A DNA stretch of 64,000 nucleotides from assembly GCA_903844155.1 (NCBI GenBank), contig CAIMSU010000343.1, positions 1 to 64,000 on the forward strand. The letters run 5' to 3'. The notes beneath the pieces were generated by a model. It was given only the letters and a program-made list of their open reading frames with translations. It had not been told where the DNA came from and ran no database searches. Position 1 is the first letter of the stretch. The number at the start of each line of letters is the position of its first letter. The position numbers were made by a program, and so were the translations under genes. Source of the DNA: an uncultured Pseudomonadota bacterium (GTDB lineage: Bacteria; Myxococcota_A; UBA796; SXON01). Below, one piece after another: positions 44,682 to 53,165 of the stretch.

Positions 44682-45271
44682 TCCGAGGTCGCACGCCAGT
44701 CAACCACTTCACCGTCGCCGAATACGTGGCGATCGAGGCCGTGTCTACCGAGCGGCACGAGTTCTGGTTCGGGAAGATCTACGCCATGGCCGGCGGGTCT
44801 TTGGAGCACAGCCTCGTTGCGCAGCAGGTGGGCTCTCAGCTTGAGCAGGCGCTTCGCGACCGCCCCTGCGCCGCCTTCCAATCCGACGCCCGGGTCGCTG
44901 TGCTCGCCGACGGCCAGTATTTCTACGCCGACGCTTTCGTTGCGTGCGCGCCCATCGCTTACGACGCGCATGACGAGCTCGCGTGTGCGAACCCGGTGGT
45001 GGTCGTCGAAGTGTTGTCCCCGTCAACCGCCGACTACGACCGCGGCGAGAAGCTGGACGCCTACCGGGCCAACGCACACCTGAAGGACATCCTGCTCATC
45101 GACATCGAGGCCCGGTCTGTCGAGCACTGGTTTCGCAAGGGTGAAGGCTGGGATCGTGTGACCCGGCGGACGGGAGCCGCGCCGCTTCACGTGGGCGTGG
45201 AAGTGTCAGTCGAGGCGCTCTGGGGGAAGCTGGGGCTGTTGGGGGGTAAGGGGACCGCGGGCCTGACGTAG
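44678..45271 (+). CDS. Uma2 family (PD-(D/E)XK nuclease-like) protein
   Basis: 197 residues. FTVAEYVAIEAVSTERHEFW then FGKIYAMAGGSLEHSLVAQQ opens the protein. The restriction-endonuclease-like core shows DAFVAC, VVVVEVLSPSTADYDRGEKL and DAYRANAHLKDILLIDIEAR. Uma2 proteins are abundant, multicopy and of unknown role; several carry intact PD-(D/E)XK residues. Its stop codon (45269-45271) sits at the left edge of a MITE-like repeat element, and the product ends GKGTAGLT, so the native C-terminus may have been altered by insertion. It overlaps the GH3 gene. Confidence 0.88.
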   Translation: MIRGRTPVNHFTVAEYVAIEAVSTERHEFWFGKIYAMAGGSLEHSLVAQQVGSQLEQALRDRPCAAFQSDARVAVLADGQYFYADAFVACAPIAYDAHDELACANPVVVVEVLSPSTADYDRGEKLDAYRANAHLKDILLIDIEARSVEHWFRKGEGWDRVTRRTGAAPLHVGVEVSVEALWGKLGLLGGKGTAGLT

Positions 45272-45498
45272 GTCAAATGTCGCTGCGCGGGATCTGACCG
45301 GGGTCAAATGTCGCCGCCGACCGCTGGATCTGGGAGTCCGGCCGGTGTGGGCCCACGCCCGCCCGCCCCCCGACGAGCGAACGCCGAGGAATCGCGGCGC
45401 GCCTGGGCGTGCAGCGACCCGGACGAGGCGATCCGCGATCAACTGCGTGGTCCGGCGACATTTGACCCCCGTCAGGATCGATCCGGCGACTTTTGAGG
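45271..45498. mobile_element. MITE-like element with doubled inverted terminal repeats
   Basis: Each end carries two copies of a 13-bp motif, TCAAATGTCGCYG, at a spacing of 31 bp: 45273-45285 and 45304-45316 at the left; inverted CGGCGACATTTGA 45453-45465 and CGGCGACTTTTGA 45484-45496 at the right. The inner copies lie in a perfect 16-17 bp inverted repeat (GGGGTCAAATGTCGCCG). The spacing is identical at both ends. Doubled terminal motifs are typical of IS21-family termini. Only about 140 bp lies between them, with no transposase, so this looks like a non-autonomous derivative. Both flanking genes end inside or at its edges. Confidence 0.7.
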
Positions 45499-46572
45499 GC
45501 TATCAGGCGTCGGCTGCTCGTCCGCGCGCTCCGGATTCCGCGCCGCAAGGTTCGCGTCCCGCCGCGCGAGGCTCGCCGCCCGCCGCGCACGACGCGCGCG
45601 TTCTGCGTCCGGTAACTCTGGTCCCGGCAGCGCCTCCATGTAGAGGACCACGGCACGAACCGCTTCCATCGTGACCCCGAAGTCCTCCAGGATCGCGGCG
45701 TCGAATGCGGACAGCTCCTGTTCGCCGCGTGCAGTGGCCGCAAAGTGCGTGCTCGAATTGTAGCGCTCGCGCGGGGCGGCACCGGAGGACGGATCGGCGA
45801 GAAATCGGCCGATGACCTCGTCAAGCCACTCGTCCCTCCCGGGGGCCGCGTACACGCAGATCGCTCGCAGGAGGCGATGCCGTCGAGGCGGGGTCGGGAC
45901 GTCGATGCGCTGCCAGCCAGAGGCGGCGGGTACCCAGCGGAACAGCTCGTCGACGTCACGCGGGCCGACGACGGCGACCCCCGATTCTCCGGTTTCGAAA
46001 ATGATTTCTGCGACATCCCGTCCGAAGGTGGTGTGGACGCGGCGACCCGGGTCGTGGGACAGCCGGAGCAGCGAAGAATCGCGCCTCACCCGTGGGAATT
46101 CGCGCTCCGGACCGGCGCGGCAGACGCTCTCGATCCAATAGTACCGCCACCCAGCGTGCGATTCGCCCTTCCGGGCGCGCCACTCCTGCACGCGCTGCGC
46201 GAGGTCGTCGGCGTTGTCCCCGCCGACCAGCACAAGCCCTTCGCCCGCGGCGTCCGCGGCGCGTTCAAGCAGCCCGGGTGGGCCGAGCCAGGCGGGTCCG
46301 AAGGTCGGGAGGCTGGGAGTGTGCCGAAGCAGCCCTCGGAGCTCTGCGTGACCGCGGAATTCGGAGGGTGTCGCCTGGGCGAGCGCAGGCCTCGCGTCCC
46401 GGCCGCAAGCGCCAAGGAGCTCCGCAATCGACACAGGCGGGAAATGGACGAGCCTCAACGCCCACCCCCGCGCAAAGACCGGTTCAACGCTGGTCACCGG
46501 CGCACCGTTCGCCCGCTGTAGCCGTGCCCGCGCGCGCAGTTCGAGCGCGTGAACCATCTGCTCGTCCGACAC
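45472..46572 (-). CDS. Hypothetical protein ending within a mobile element
   Basis: 366 residues from the GTG at 46572. No family was recognised. Features: an Arg/Ala-rich N-terminus, ERAADAAGEGLVLVGGDNAD near the middle, WRYYWIESVCRAGPEREFPR, and ETGESGVAVVGPRDVDELFR. The last third is charged and helical (LPDAERARRARRAASLARRD). The final residues, DSPQKSPDRS and the stop codon, are encoded by the right terminal repeats of the MITE-like element, so the original C-terminus was probably replaced. No signal peptide. Its start faces the GxxExxY gene. Confidence 0.6.
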   Translation of the reverse strand: MSDEQMVHALELRARARLQRANGAPVTSVEPVFARGWALRLVHFPPVSIAELLGACGRDARPALAQATPSEFRGHAELRGLLRHTPSLPTFGPAWLGPPGLLERAADAAGEGLVLVGGDNADDLAQRVQEWRARKGESHAGWRYYWIESVCRAGPEREFPRVRRDSSLLRLSHDPGRRVHTTFGRDVAEIIFETGESGVAVVGPRDVDELFRWVPAASGWQRIDVPTPPRRHRLLRAICVYAAPGRDEWLDEVIGRFLADPSSGAAPRERYNSSTHFAATARGEQELSAFDAAILEDFGVTMEAVRAVVLYMEALPGPELPDAERARRARRAASLARRDANLAARNPERADEQPTPDSPQKSPDRS

Positions 46573-46744
46573 GGCGCACGGCAGGCCCGGGCTTGGGGAC
46601 TATCCGCCGCGAACCTACAGGCTCACGTGATCGCGATGCGCTGCAACCTCCAATTGTTGGCCGAGCACCTCGCCGCTGCAGAGGCCTGCGCCGCCTGACA
46701 CCACGGCCCGCGCCTCAGCCGCCCGGGATAGAGCCGGAAGGTTC

Positions 46745-46770
46745 ACGCAAAGCCGCAAAGCCGCAAAGGA
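46745..46770 (+). repeat. Three 8-bp GCAAAG iterons before the GxxExxY gene
   Basis: GCAAAG occurs at 46747-46752, 46755-46760 and 46763-46768, an exact 8-bp period, ending 11 bases before the ATG. The same array occurs in inverted orientation after the gene. Confidence 0.85.
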
Positions 46771-46779
46771 GACGCTGCC

Positions 46780-47163
46780 ATGACGGAAAATGAGGTTGCG
46801 ACCTTGGTGGTGGACGCGGCCTACCGGGTGCACACGGCGCTTGGCCCTGGGTTGCTGGAGTCGGTCTACGTCGCCGGTCTGGCCCACGAGGTTCAGAAAC
46901 GCGGCTTGCCTGTCCTCCGGCAGGTGCCCGTGCAGGTCCGCTACGATGGGCTACTCTTCGAGGAGGAGTTCCGTGCGGACCTCATCGTCGCCGACCTGCT
47001 CATCGTCGAAGTGAAGTCCACGGAGACGACCCATCCGGTCCACAAAAAGCAGCTCCTCACGTATCTTCGGCTCACCGGAAAAAGGCTTGGGTTGCTCGTC
47101 AACTTTGGCCTGCCGCTCCTGAAGGACGGCGTCACGCGCGTGGTCAACGCGCTTCCCGAGTGA
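46780..47163 (+). CDS. GxxExxY family protein between inverted iterons
   Basis: 127 residues. The family-naming motif lies in LGPGLLESVYVAGLAHEVQK (G, E and Y present, residues 22-41). The C-terminal half, EEFRADLIVADLLIVEVKST, carries a D...ExK nuclease-like triad of the PD-(D/E)XK type. The family is widespread in planctomycetes, myxobacteria and others, often in many copies, with no proven function. Three 8-bp iterons lie 11 bases before the start codon and three inverted ones 11 bases after the stop codon, suggesting a small mobile cassette. GGAG before the ATG serves as ribosome site. Confidence 0.88.
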   Translation: MTENEVATLVVDAAYRVHTALGPGLLESVYVAGLAHEVQKRGLPVLRQVPVQVRYDGLLFEEEFRADLIVADLLIVEVKSTETTHPVHKKQLLTYLRLTGKRLGLLVNFGLPLLKDGVTRVVNALPE

Positions 47164-47172
47164 CCTGGGTCC

Positions 47173-47198
47173 GGCTTTGCGTCTTTGCGCCTTTGCGA
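47173..47198 (-). repeat. Three inverted 8-bp CTTTGC iterons after the GxxExxY gene
   Basis: CTTTGC occurs at 47175-47180, 47183-47188 and 47191-47196, the inverted counterpart of the array at 46747-46768 with the same 8-bp period. The 147 bases between the GxxExxY stop and the next coding remnant hold nothing else that I recognise. Confidence 0.85.
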
Positions 47199-47310
47199 GC
47201 ACCGTCTTCCTTCCCCCCTCGGGACCAAGGATCGGTGAAGGGCCGCCGTTCCCGGGGGCCGAGCCCGCCCGCGCGAACCGTGGAGGGAGAAACGCCGAAC
47301 GCTGCTAGGG

Positions 47311-47709
47311 CTACTCGCGCCGCGGCAGTTTACACCCACTCCCCGTCCAGAGATCCTCGGCGAGCTTCGCTGCGAACCCCATCACGGTCGGCCCTTCCAC
47401 GAGCTGCGAGGGCGTTGGTCGCCACCCCTCCGCGAGGCGGTCGTCGAGCAATTCGTCAGGCGATGGCTCGTGATCCCAGACGGCGACCGCCGTCACACCA
47501 GCGTTTCAGGTCGTGCCGTAGATGAGCACCAGGCCGTCGGGCAACGGCACGACGAGGTCCAGCGTGTACTCGTCCATCGCGTGGATGTCCGTGATGGCGC
47601 AGCCGTTGGCGAGGTGATCGCGGAGCAGGCGCGAGGTCGTGGTGTGTGCCGCGGTGAACGCCGTGAGTTCGCCGACCCGGGCGTCGGAGACAGCACCGTG
47701 GACCTTCAC
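47311..47709 (-). pseudogene. Unrecognised gene interrupted by an in-frame TGA
   Basis: From GTG 47709 the frame reads MKVHGAVSDARVGELTAFTA, LLRDHLANGCAITDIHAMDE and VVPLPDGLVLIYGTT. It stops at TGA (47506-47508) and continues in the same frame as NAGVTAVAVWDHEPSPDELL and ending WTGSGCKLPRRE. Both halves have similar composition and coding character, so the TGA looks like a nonsense mutation or error. No family was recognised; it resembles none of the missing eCIS genes. It lies downstream of the hub gene on the same strand. Confidence 0.5.
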
Positions 47710-47826
47710 CGGCGCGCCGGGGGGTGGGGGTCGCGCGTGGGGGCGAAGCGGCGTTCCACAGCATGGCCGGAACGGGCTCGGGGTTGCGCGAGCCGCCCCA
47801 AAAAGACCCCGAACATCGCCGTCAGT

Positions 47827-48858
47827 TCAGGTTCCCGACGTGTTGGAGCAGAACGTGAACTCGGTGAGGTAGCCGCCGGTGTGGTTGATGATGTGGCGGC
47901 TGGCGAGGATGTAGTATTTGCCGTTGTGTGGCTGGTTCAAGCCAGCGAATTCGACGACGCAGCCGGCGCGCAGGGCGTCGTTGCCGTCGACGGTGCAGGA
48001 GCCCTTCGCGTACTGGCGCGCGAGACGATTCATCTCGGACTTCGCGAGGGTGTCCGCCTGGCTTTGCGAGGTGATGGGCACGTCCGTGATGTAGGCAACG
48101 GCGTCGCCGAACTTGGTCTGGGCGGTGCTCGCGCCGAGATCGCCGCCACCGATCGTCTCAACGTCTCCCGTCGTGGCGATGCCGACGATCTCCTGCTTGG
48201 TCCGGATGTCCCAGCCGCGCGCGATGACCTTGGTGGCCTGCTCGACGGAGTTGAACGACATGCGCAGCGAGCGCAAGTTCGAGCCCATCGTGATCGTCGT
48301 GGGGGTGGACGACGTGTCCGCCTTCTTGAAGATGAGCTTGCCTTCATCGACCGCGAGGCGGAAATTGTTGCGGGCGGCCAGGCGCTTGAGGAAGGTGAGG
48401 TTCGACTCGTTGCGCTGCAGCTCGTAGGCGCGCGCGTCGCCGGACGGGTCGGCGTCGACGTCGAGCTGGCACTCGGAGCCGACGGACTGGGCGATGTCTG
48501 TGTCCGTCTTGTCGTTGAACCAACGCGTCTTTCGGCCGCGCGCGAGGCGATGCGTGTGGTCGTACGCCCGGATCGTCATCGTCATCATGCCCTCGACCGA
48601 CCAGCTCGGCTCCAGCGCGGTCACCTCGCCCTTGAACAGCAGCACCGCGCCGGCGCCGAGCTTCGCTTCGACGGCCATGCCGATCTCGAAGTTCCACTCG
48701 GCCGCCTGCTCGTGCCCGGCGACCTTGACGGTCAGGGCCTCGACCATGTCGACGTGATCTTCGAGCACGATCGACTCCACGGCGTCCGAATCGGCCTGGC
48801 GAAAGGTCGTGTCGCCGATCTTGACCTCGTAGCTGGTTGCGCTTCGAACGCTGGCCAT
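47827..48858 (-). CDS. eCIS baseplate hub protein (phage late control D / VgrG-like)
   Basis: 343 residues. VEALTVKVAGHEQAAEWNFE, MTMTIRAYDHTHRLARGRKT and TDIAQSVGSECQLDVDADPS then RNESNLTFLKRLAARNNFRL are the gpD/VgrG-hub signatures. The C-terminal region (VPITSQSQADTLAKSEMNRL; CVVEFAGLNQPHNGKYYILA) is the gp27-like barrel. It forms the baseplate hub under the tube. It lacks the OB-fold and spike part of full VgrG proteins, so a separate spike protein would be needed, but none is encoded next to it. It is the last recognisable gene of the eCIS operon, 39 bases after the LysM gene. Confidence 0.9.
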   Translation of the reverse strand: MASVRSATSYEVKIGDTTFRQADSDAVESIVLEDHVDMVEALTVKVAGHEQAAEWNFEIGMAVEAKLGAGAVLLFKGEVTALEPSWSVEGMMTMTIRAYDHTHRLARGRKTRWFNDKTDTDIAQSVGSECQLDVDADPSGDARAYELQRNESNLTFLKRLAARNNFRLAVDEGKLIFKKADTSSTPTTITMGSNLRSLRMSFNSVEQATKVIARGWDIRTKQEIVGIATTGDVETIGGGDLGASTAQTKFGDAVAYITDVPITSQSQADTLAKSEMNRLARQYAKGSCTVDGNDALRAGCVVEFAGLNQPHNGKYYILASRHIINHTGGYLTEFTFCSNTSGT

Positions 48859-48897
48859 GTCGTCTCTCCGTCGTCGATTGAGTTCAGCCCGCCAGGC

Positions 48898-49548
48898 CTA
48901 CGCCGGCAGGACGAGCGTGGTGCCCGGTTCGAGGTTCATCAGATCCCCGGCGTCCGGGTTTGCGTCGGCGACGTCGCGCCAATCGCAGTTGTTCTCGTCC
49001 GCGATCTGGTTGATCGACGGGCTGCCGGAGACCGTGACGAGCTCCACCGGGTTGGTGTCCCAGCAGGACGTACCCTGCGAGCCGGCGAAGTCGGGCGGTT
49101 TCCACTCCTTCAGCTTGATCTGTGCGCGCGCGCGCACGGCCGTCCCGTCCGAGGCGAACATCAAGTACGTCACCGAGATGCTCTCGATCACGCACTCAAA
49201 ATCGAAGGTGCCCCAGGTGAAGGTGAACGCGCGCGGCCGCTGCTTCTTCAGCTCCTTGGCCTCGCCCGTCTTTGGCTGGATTTCGGCCTTCGTGAGCGCG
49301 AGCAGGGGGTTGACCCACTCGTCCTGCACGTTGCCGTCGGTGCCCGTCGTGTCGAAGTAGGCGTCGAACGAAGCGGTCATCGGTGCGCCCTTCTGGAACT
49401 GCACCGAGTTCTTGTCCTGGCCCTGCTCCTTTGATTCTTCCCAGGTCAGCCCCTTCGCGATGCTGAATTCCTTTGGGTTGAACTGGAAGCTGAAGATCGC
49501 TTCGTCGTCGCTGCTCGAGAGGGTTGCCTTACCACCAGATTGACTCAT
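48898..49548 (-). CDS. eCIS LysM-domain tube-baseplate adaptor
   Basis: 216 residues from the ATG at 49548. The N-terminal part (IFSFQFNPKEFSIAKGLTWE, FTFTWGTFDFECVIESISVT) is the CIS tube-associated domain. The C-terminal part (VELVTVSGSPSINQIADENN, ANPDAGDLMNLEPGTTLVLP) is a LysM domain. In phages and eCIS this protein caps the tube at the baseplate and contacts the hub, matching its position between tube and hub genes. Its start overlaps the end of the large Ala/Arg-rich gene by 20 bases, implying coupled translation. Confidence 0.9.
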   Translation of the reverse strand: MSQSGGKATLSSSDDEAIFSFQFNPKEFSIAKGLTWEESKEQGQDKNSVQFQKGAPMTASFDAYFDTTGTDGNVQDEWVNPLLALTKAEIQPKTGEAKELKKQRPRAFTFTWGTFDFECVIESISVTYLMFASDGTAVRARAQIKLKEWKPPDFAGSQGTSCWDTNPVELVTVSGSPSINQIADENNCDWRDVADANPDAGDLMNLEPGTTLVLPA

Positions 49549-52500
49549 CGTGATCCTCCATCCGGCGTTCCCGCCGGAATTCAAGTTCGCGCGAAACTAC
49601 GTCGAGCACTTCGCGCCCAAGTTGCTCGATATCCATCTTCGAACCGTCCTGACCGTTTCCTGCCTGACCGGGGCCGCGGGTGCCTTGTCCGCCTTCGCCG
49701 CGGGCTTCGTGGCTGTCCTCGGCCATCCGGACCTGCCGCTGGGCCTCCGCGAGGCGGTGCTCCTGCTCGGCCAGGTGGATGAGGCCCTGGAGCTTCTTGA
49801 CGAGTCCCATGATGCGGTCCTCGCTGCCCGAGCCGACCGAGCGTGCCCGGCTGACGACCGGGCGCACGGTCCCGCGTGAGACGCGGGTCGAGGAAACCGG
49901 CCTGGAACCGCCACCTTGTGGGCGCAGGGGCCGGGCCTGGGGTGCTGAGAGACGGCTGGGGCGGGTCGGCAGCGCAGCGTCGTCGGAGGAGGCGGCCTCC
50001 GTTGGCGCGCGCGAGACCTCCTGGCGGATCTCGGAGATGACCTGCTGGATGGGCGCCGCGATGGCGGCGGGCGCGCCAAGCAGACCATCCGCACGGGCGA
50101 AGAGCACGTGCACGACCTGCTCAGCGGTGGTGGCGCGGGCGAGCGACTCAAACAGGCCGTGGACGGAGCGGACGCGCGGGGCGCCGTCCGAGCGGGTGGT
50201 CCAGACGGGAGAGCTGCCGGTGGCGGAGGGCGTGTCCGATGCGGCGCCGCCGGTCGCCATGCCGTGGAGGCGACGGTCGAGGGGGGTGCGACGGGAGGCC
50301 GGGCGGATCGGTGCGGCGTCGGCGGTCGGACCGGTCGATGCGGCCGGGGCAACGAGATCGGGGCCGTCAAAGCCGAAGGTCGTCGGGGCGACGAAGGCGT
50401 CGGCAGGGAGGGCAGGGGCGCGGCGGGCGGGCGACGCGGACGCGGTTCGGGCCGGGCGGGTCGGGCGCTCGGTCGTGGTCCGCACGGGCGCGCGCTGGCC
50501 GGGGCGGGCCGTGGCGGTAGGCTGGGCCTCGGTGCGGTCGGGGGCGCCGGGGAGGGCGAGGGAGGCGATCCCGGCGACGGTGCTGACGGTGCGGTTCGCG
50601 CGAATACCAGGGTCAAACCCATCAATCGTCATGCGCTGCGGGGTGGGAAGCCCGCCGTCGGCGATGGCGCCGCGGTAGGCGGTCGCGGCTGAGACGTTCG
50701 TGCGGGCGCTGGCCCAGGTGAGCGAGCGGACGGCGGAAATCCGGGCCGGTGCGGGTGCACCGGCGACGGAAGCGGTGTCAACTGCCGGGGTTGTCCCCGC
50801 CGTTTCAGCGAGCACGTAGACGACGTTGACGCGCCCACCCGCGCCGATGACGAACCGGGCGACGCCGGGTTGCGCCGTGCGGGCGACGCCGCGCTGTGCG
50901 GGCGCGGAGACAGGGCCCTCCGCACGGACGTTCCGGGCGGCGACGTAGCGGCCGGCGGGCTCACGCACGGGCGTGGACGCCGGCAATTCGGCGCGATCGA
51001 TGCCGATCAGCGCGGGCGCGGACCGGGTTGTCCGACGTGCGACTGGCGCTCGCTGGACGACGCTGCGGGCGTGCCGGGCCATGGGGGCCCACGCCATCGG
51101 GCCGGTTGCGGCGGGGGTGCCTTCGGCGGCGAAGCTGGGCGCGGACTCCAGCGCGATGCGGGTGGTGCTGACCCGGGGGCTGTCGATGCGGCGTAGCGCG
51201 GTGCGCGACGGCGATTGGCGGCCGGCGATCTCGGTGGTGCGGGGCGCGGGCTTCGCGGCGGCGATCCGGCGTTGTGGTGCGGCGACGGTTGCGGCTGGCG
51301 CGGATTCGGGCTGTACGGCGACGAGGCCGTCTTCAGCCACGACCTGGGCGCGGCGGACCGGACGGTCGAGGCGAGGGGTGGCGTGGCGCACGACGGAGCC
51401 GGTGGGGCCGGTCGCGGGGGCATCCTCGACGGCCATGCGGCCGAGGGCCTGCTGGACGGGCGTGGCGCCGGCCGCGGGGAGGATGAGGCCGGTAGCTGCG
51501 CGATCCTGGGCGGGTGCGGTCGCGCGGGTGACCCGGCGGCGTACGGGCCGGGCGGTGGGTGCGGCGCTGGGGGCGCCGGTAGCGGTGAGCGTGCCCGTGG
51601 CGGCGGCGAGGCGCGCGGTGACGAAGCGCTGGGGCGTCGCGAGGACGGGCCGCGCTGCCGAGGTGCGGGCGCCGCTTGGGCGCCGAAGGGCAGGGACGGC
51701 TGACGGGATCACCGAGCGCGTCTCGGCGATCTCCGATGCTTCGTGGCGCACAAACGCCCAGGCAGCACCGTCGGACCGGGCGATGGAGCGGGCCGGCGCA
51801 GGGGCGGCGGTGGTGACCGTGCGGTTCATCGCGTGGGCGCTGGCGCGGCGGACGGGCGCGGCTTCGGCTGGGGCCTCGTGCGCTTCGGTCGCGAGCGCGT
51901 CGACCGCGCGGGTCCGCGGAAGGAACGTCTGGCCGACGAGACGCGTGACGCGGGCGGGACGGCGGCTGGGTTCGGAGGGGCCGGGGCCTTCGGAGGCGAT
52001 CTGGACGGGCGCGGCGCGGAGCGCGGCGGGGCGACCCGCGGAGACGCGCGCGACTGGAGAGGCAGACAACGCCGCGGATGCCGCCGGCATGGCGCCTCGG
52101 GCAGATGCGCGGGCTGCGGGCCGGGAGAGCGTGCGACGGGGACGCTCGGATCCGGTGCGAACGTCGCTGCGCTCGGCCTCGGCGAGGGTGCCGGAGGCGG
52201 CGTGGTCCGCGTCTGCGGAGCTTGCCAGCGCCATCGCAGGTGAACGGGCGAGGGTGGGGCGAAGGCCAGCGCCGCGGGTGACAGCGGGGTTCGCGGGCAT
52301 GCGCCGGGCGGCGACGGCGGTGGCTGCGACCTCCGGGGCGACCTCGATCACCTCGCGGATGACCGACGCGGGCGCGCCGGCACGACGCAACAGGCGCACA
52401 ACCTCGATGATCGGCAGATCCGCAGGCAGTTCGTCGACGAAGACCGTGGCGATCGCGCGGCGAACGCGGGCCGGGAGCTGCGCGGCGACGCGGACTTGCG

Positions 52501-53143
52501 TGGCCGTCTCGACCGTCGCCGCGCGCATGCGGTCCGCGACGCGTTCCACGGGACGGGCACTCGCGACGGCGCGAGAGCCAGCGGGCGCGGGGCGAGTGCT
52601 GAGTGCCGCGGGTCCTTCAGCGCGAGGGCCGCCACGGTTGACGCGTGCGGGGACGAACGGCGTGGTGTACCAGGCCGACTTTACCGGGCGCATCGCCTGG
52701 TAGGGGGCGCGCGCGAGCGGGGCGGACTCGGCCTCCACAGTCTCCGTGGCCACGCCGACGGGCGCGGGGAGAATGAAGCCGTCTGCCGACGGTGCAGGGA
52801 TGCGGAACGTGGGGACGACCCCCTCGGCCTCGCCCGCCCAACGACGCGACGCTGCGCGCATCGTCGTGCCTGCGCGGCGCTTGAAGAACCGCTCCTGCCG
52901 CCGCTCGCGCCGCCGCCGGGACGCCGCGAGACGTCGCATCATCGCGTAGAACGGCTTGCCGGAGAGGAAAACCATGCCGTCGCCGGACTCCGCCTCAGCC
53001 TCGATCTCGGGGCTGGTCCACGGATCCGCCAGCCCAAAACGGGCGTAGAAGGACGCGTCCATCGCCATGCTCGGGCGACGGCGACTCCGGCTACACAGCC
53101 GGCTGGCGAGGCGTTCTCCGAGTGTGGGGCGGTCCTGGCTCAT
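49529..53143 (-). CDS. Giant Ala/Arg/Pro-rich, probably disordered protein of the eCIS operon
   Basis: 1204 residues of unknown family. The N-terminal ~95 residues are distinctive: MAMDASFYARFGLADPWTSP, then SGKPFYAMMRRLAASRRRRE. The long middle is low-complexity, dominated by Ala, Arg, Pro, Thr, Ser and Val, almost without Cys, Trp or long hydrophobic runs. Short hydrophobic islands break it (DGFILPAPVG, TGLILPAAGA, GRVNVVYVLAE, TFGFDGPDL), as does one helical patch (LPIIEVVRLLRRAGAPASVI). The C-terminus is helical (DRIMGLVKKLQGLIHLAEQE) and ends SKMDIEQLGREVLDVVSREL. It lies between tube and LysM genes and overlaps the latter. A scaffold, tube-packed cargo or tape-measure-like role are all possible. 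Confidence 0.85.
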   Translation of the reverse strand: MSQDRPTLGERLASRLCSRSRRRPSMAMDASFYARFGLADPWTSPEIEAEAESGDGMVFLSGKPFYAMMRRLAASRRRRERRQERFFKRRAGTTMRAASRRWAGEAEGVVPTFRIPAPSADGFILPAPVGVATETVEAESAPLARAPYQAMRPVKSAWYTTPFVPARVNRGGPRAEGPAALSTRPAPAGSRAVASARPVERVADRMRAATVETATQVRVAAQLPARVRRAIATVFVDELPADLPIIEVVRLLRRAGAPASVIREVIEVAPEVAATAVAARRMPANPAVTRGAGLRPTLARSPAMALASSADADHAASGTLAEAERSDVRTGSERPRRTLSRPAARASARGAMPAASAALSASPVARVSAGRPAALRAAPVQIASEGPGPSEPSRRPARVTRLVGQTFLPRTRAVDALATEAHEAPAEAAPVRRASAHAMNRTVTTAAPAPARSIARSDGAAWAFVRHEASEIAETRSVIPSAVPALRRPSGARTSAARPVLATPQRFVTARLAAATGTLTATGAPSAAPTARPVRRRVTRATAPAQDRAATGLILPAAGATPVQQALGRMAVEDAPATGPTGSVVRHATPRLDRPVRRAQVVAEDGLVAVQPESAPAATVAAPQRRIAAAKPAPRTTEIAGRQSPSRTALRRIDSPRVSTTRIALESAPSFAAEGTPAATGPMAWAPMARHARSVVQRAPVARRTTRSAPALIGIDRAELPASTPVREPAGRYVAARNVRAEGPVSAPAQRGVARTAQPGVARFVIGAGGRVNVVYVLAETAGTTPAVDTASVAGAPAPARISAVRSLTWASARTNVSAATAYRGAIADGGLPTPQRMTIDGFDPGIRANRTVSTVAGIASLALPGAPDRTEAQPTATARPGQRAPVRTTTERPTRPARTASASPARRAPALPADAFVAPTTFGFDGPDLVAPAASTGPTADAAPIRPASRRTPLDRRLHGMATGGAASDTPSATGSSPVWTTRSDGAPRVRSVHGLFESLARATTAEQVVHVLFARADGLLGAPAAIAAPIQQVISEIRQEVSRAPTEAASSDDAALPTRPSRLSAPQARPLRPQGGGSRPVSSTRVSRGTVRPVVSRARSVGSGSEDRIMGLVKKLQGLIHLAEQEHRLAEAQRQVRMAEDSHEARGEGGQGTRGPGQAGNGQDGSKMDIEQLGREVLDVVSRELEFRRERRMEDHDESIWW

Positions 53144-53165
53144 TTCTCGCTCCTCCTGCTGCCGT

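Noticed and set aside
44297-44971. Minus-strand frame at the GH3/Uma2 junction
   Set aside because: Antisense to two overlapping genes with strong motifs and without any motif of its own.
47506-47508. TGA as a selenocysteine codon
   Set aside because: No known selenoprotein family and no convincing downstream hairpin were seen; a nonsense mutation is simpler.
49597-52703. Several long Arg/Ser-rich frames on both strands within the giant eCIS gene
   Set aside because: They arise from the extreme GC content. Only the 1204-codon frame is linked by overlap to the LysM gene and has distinct folded-looking ends.
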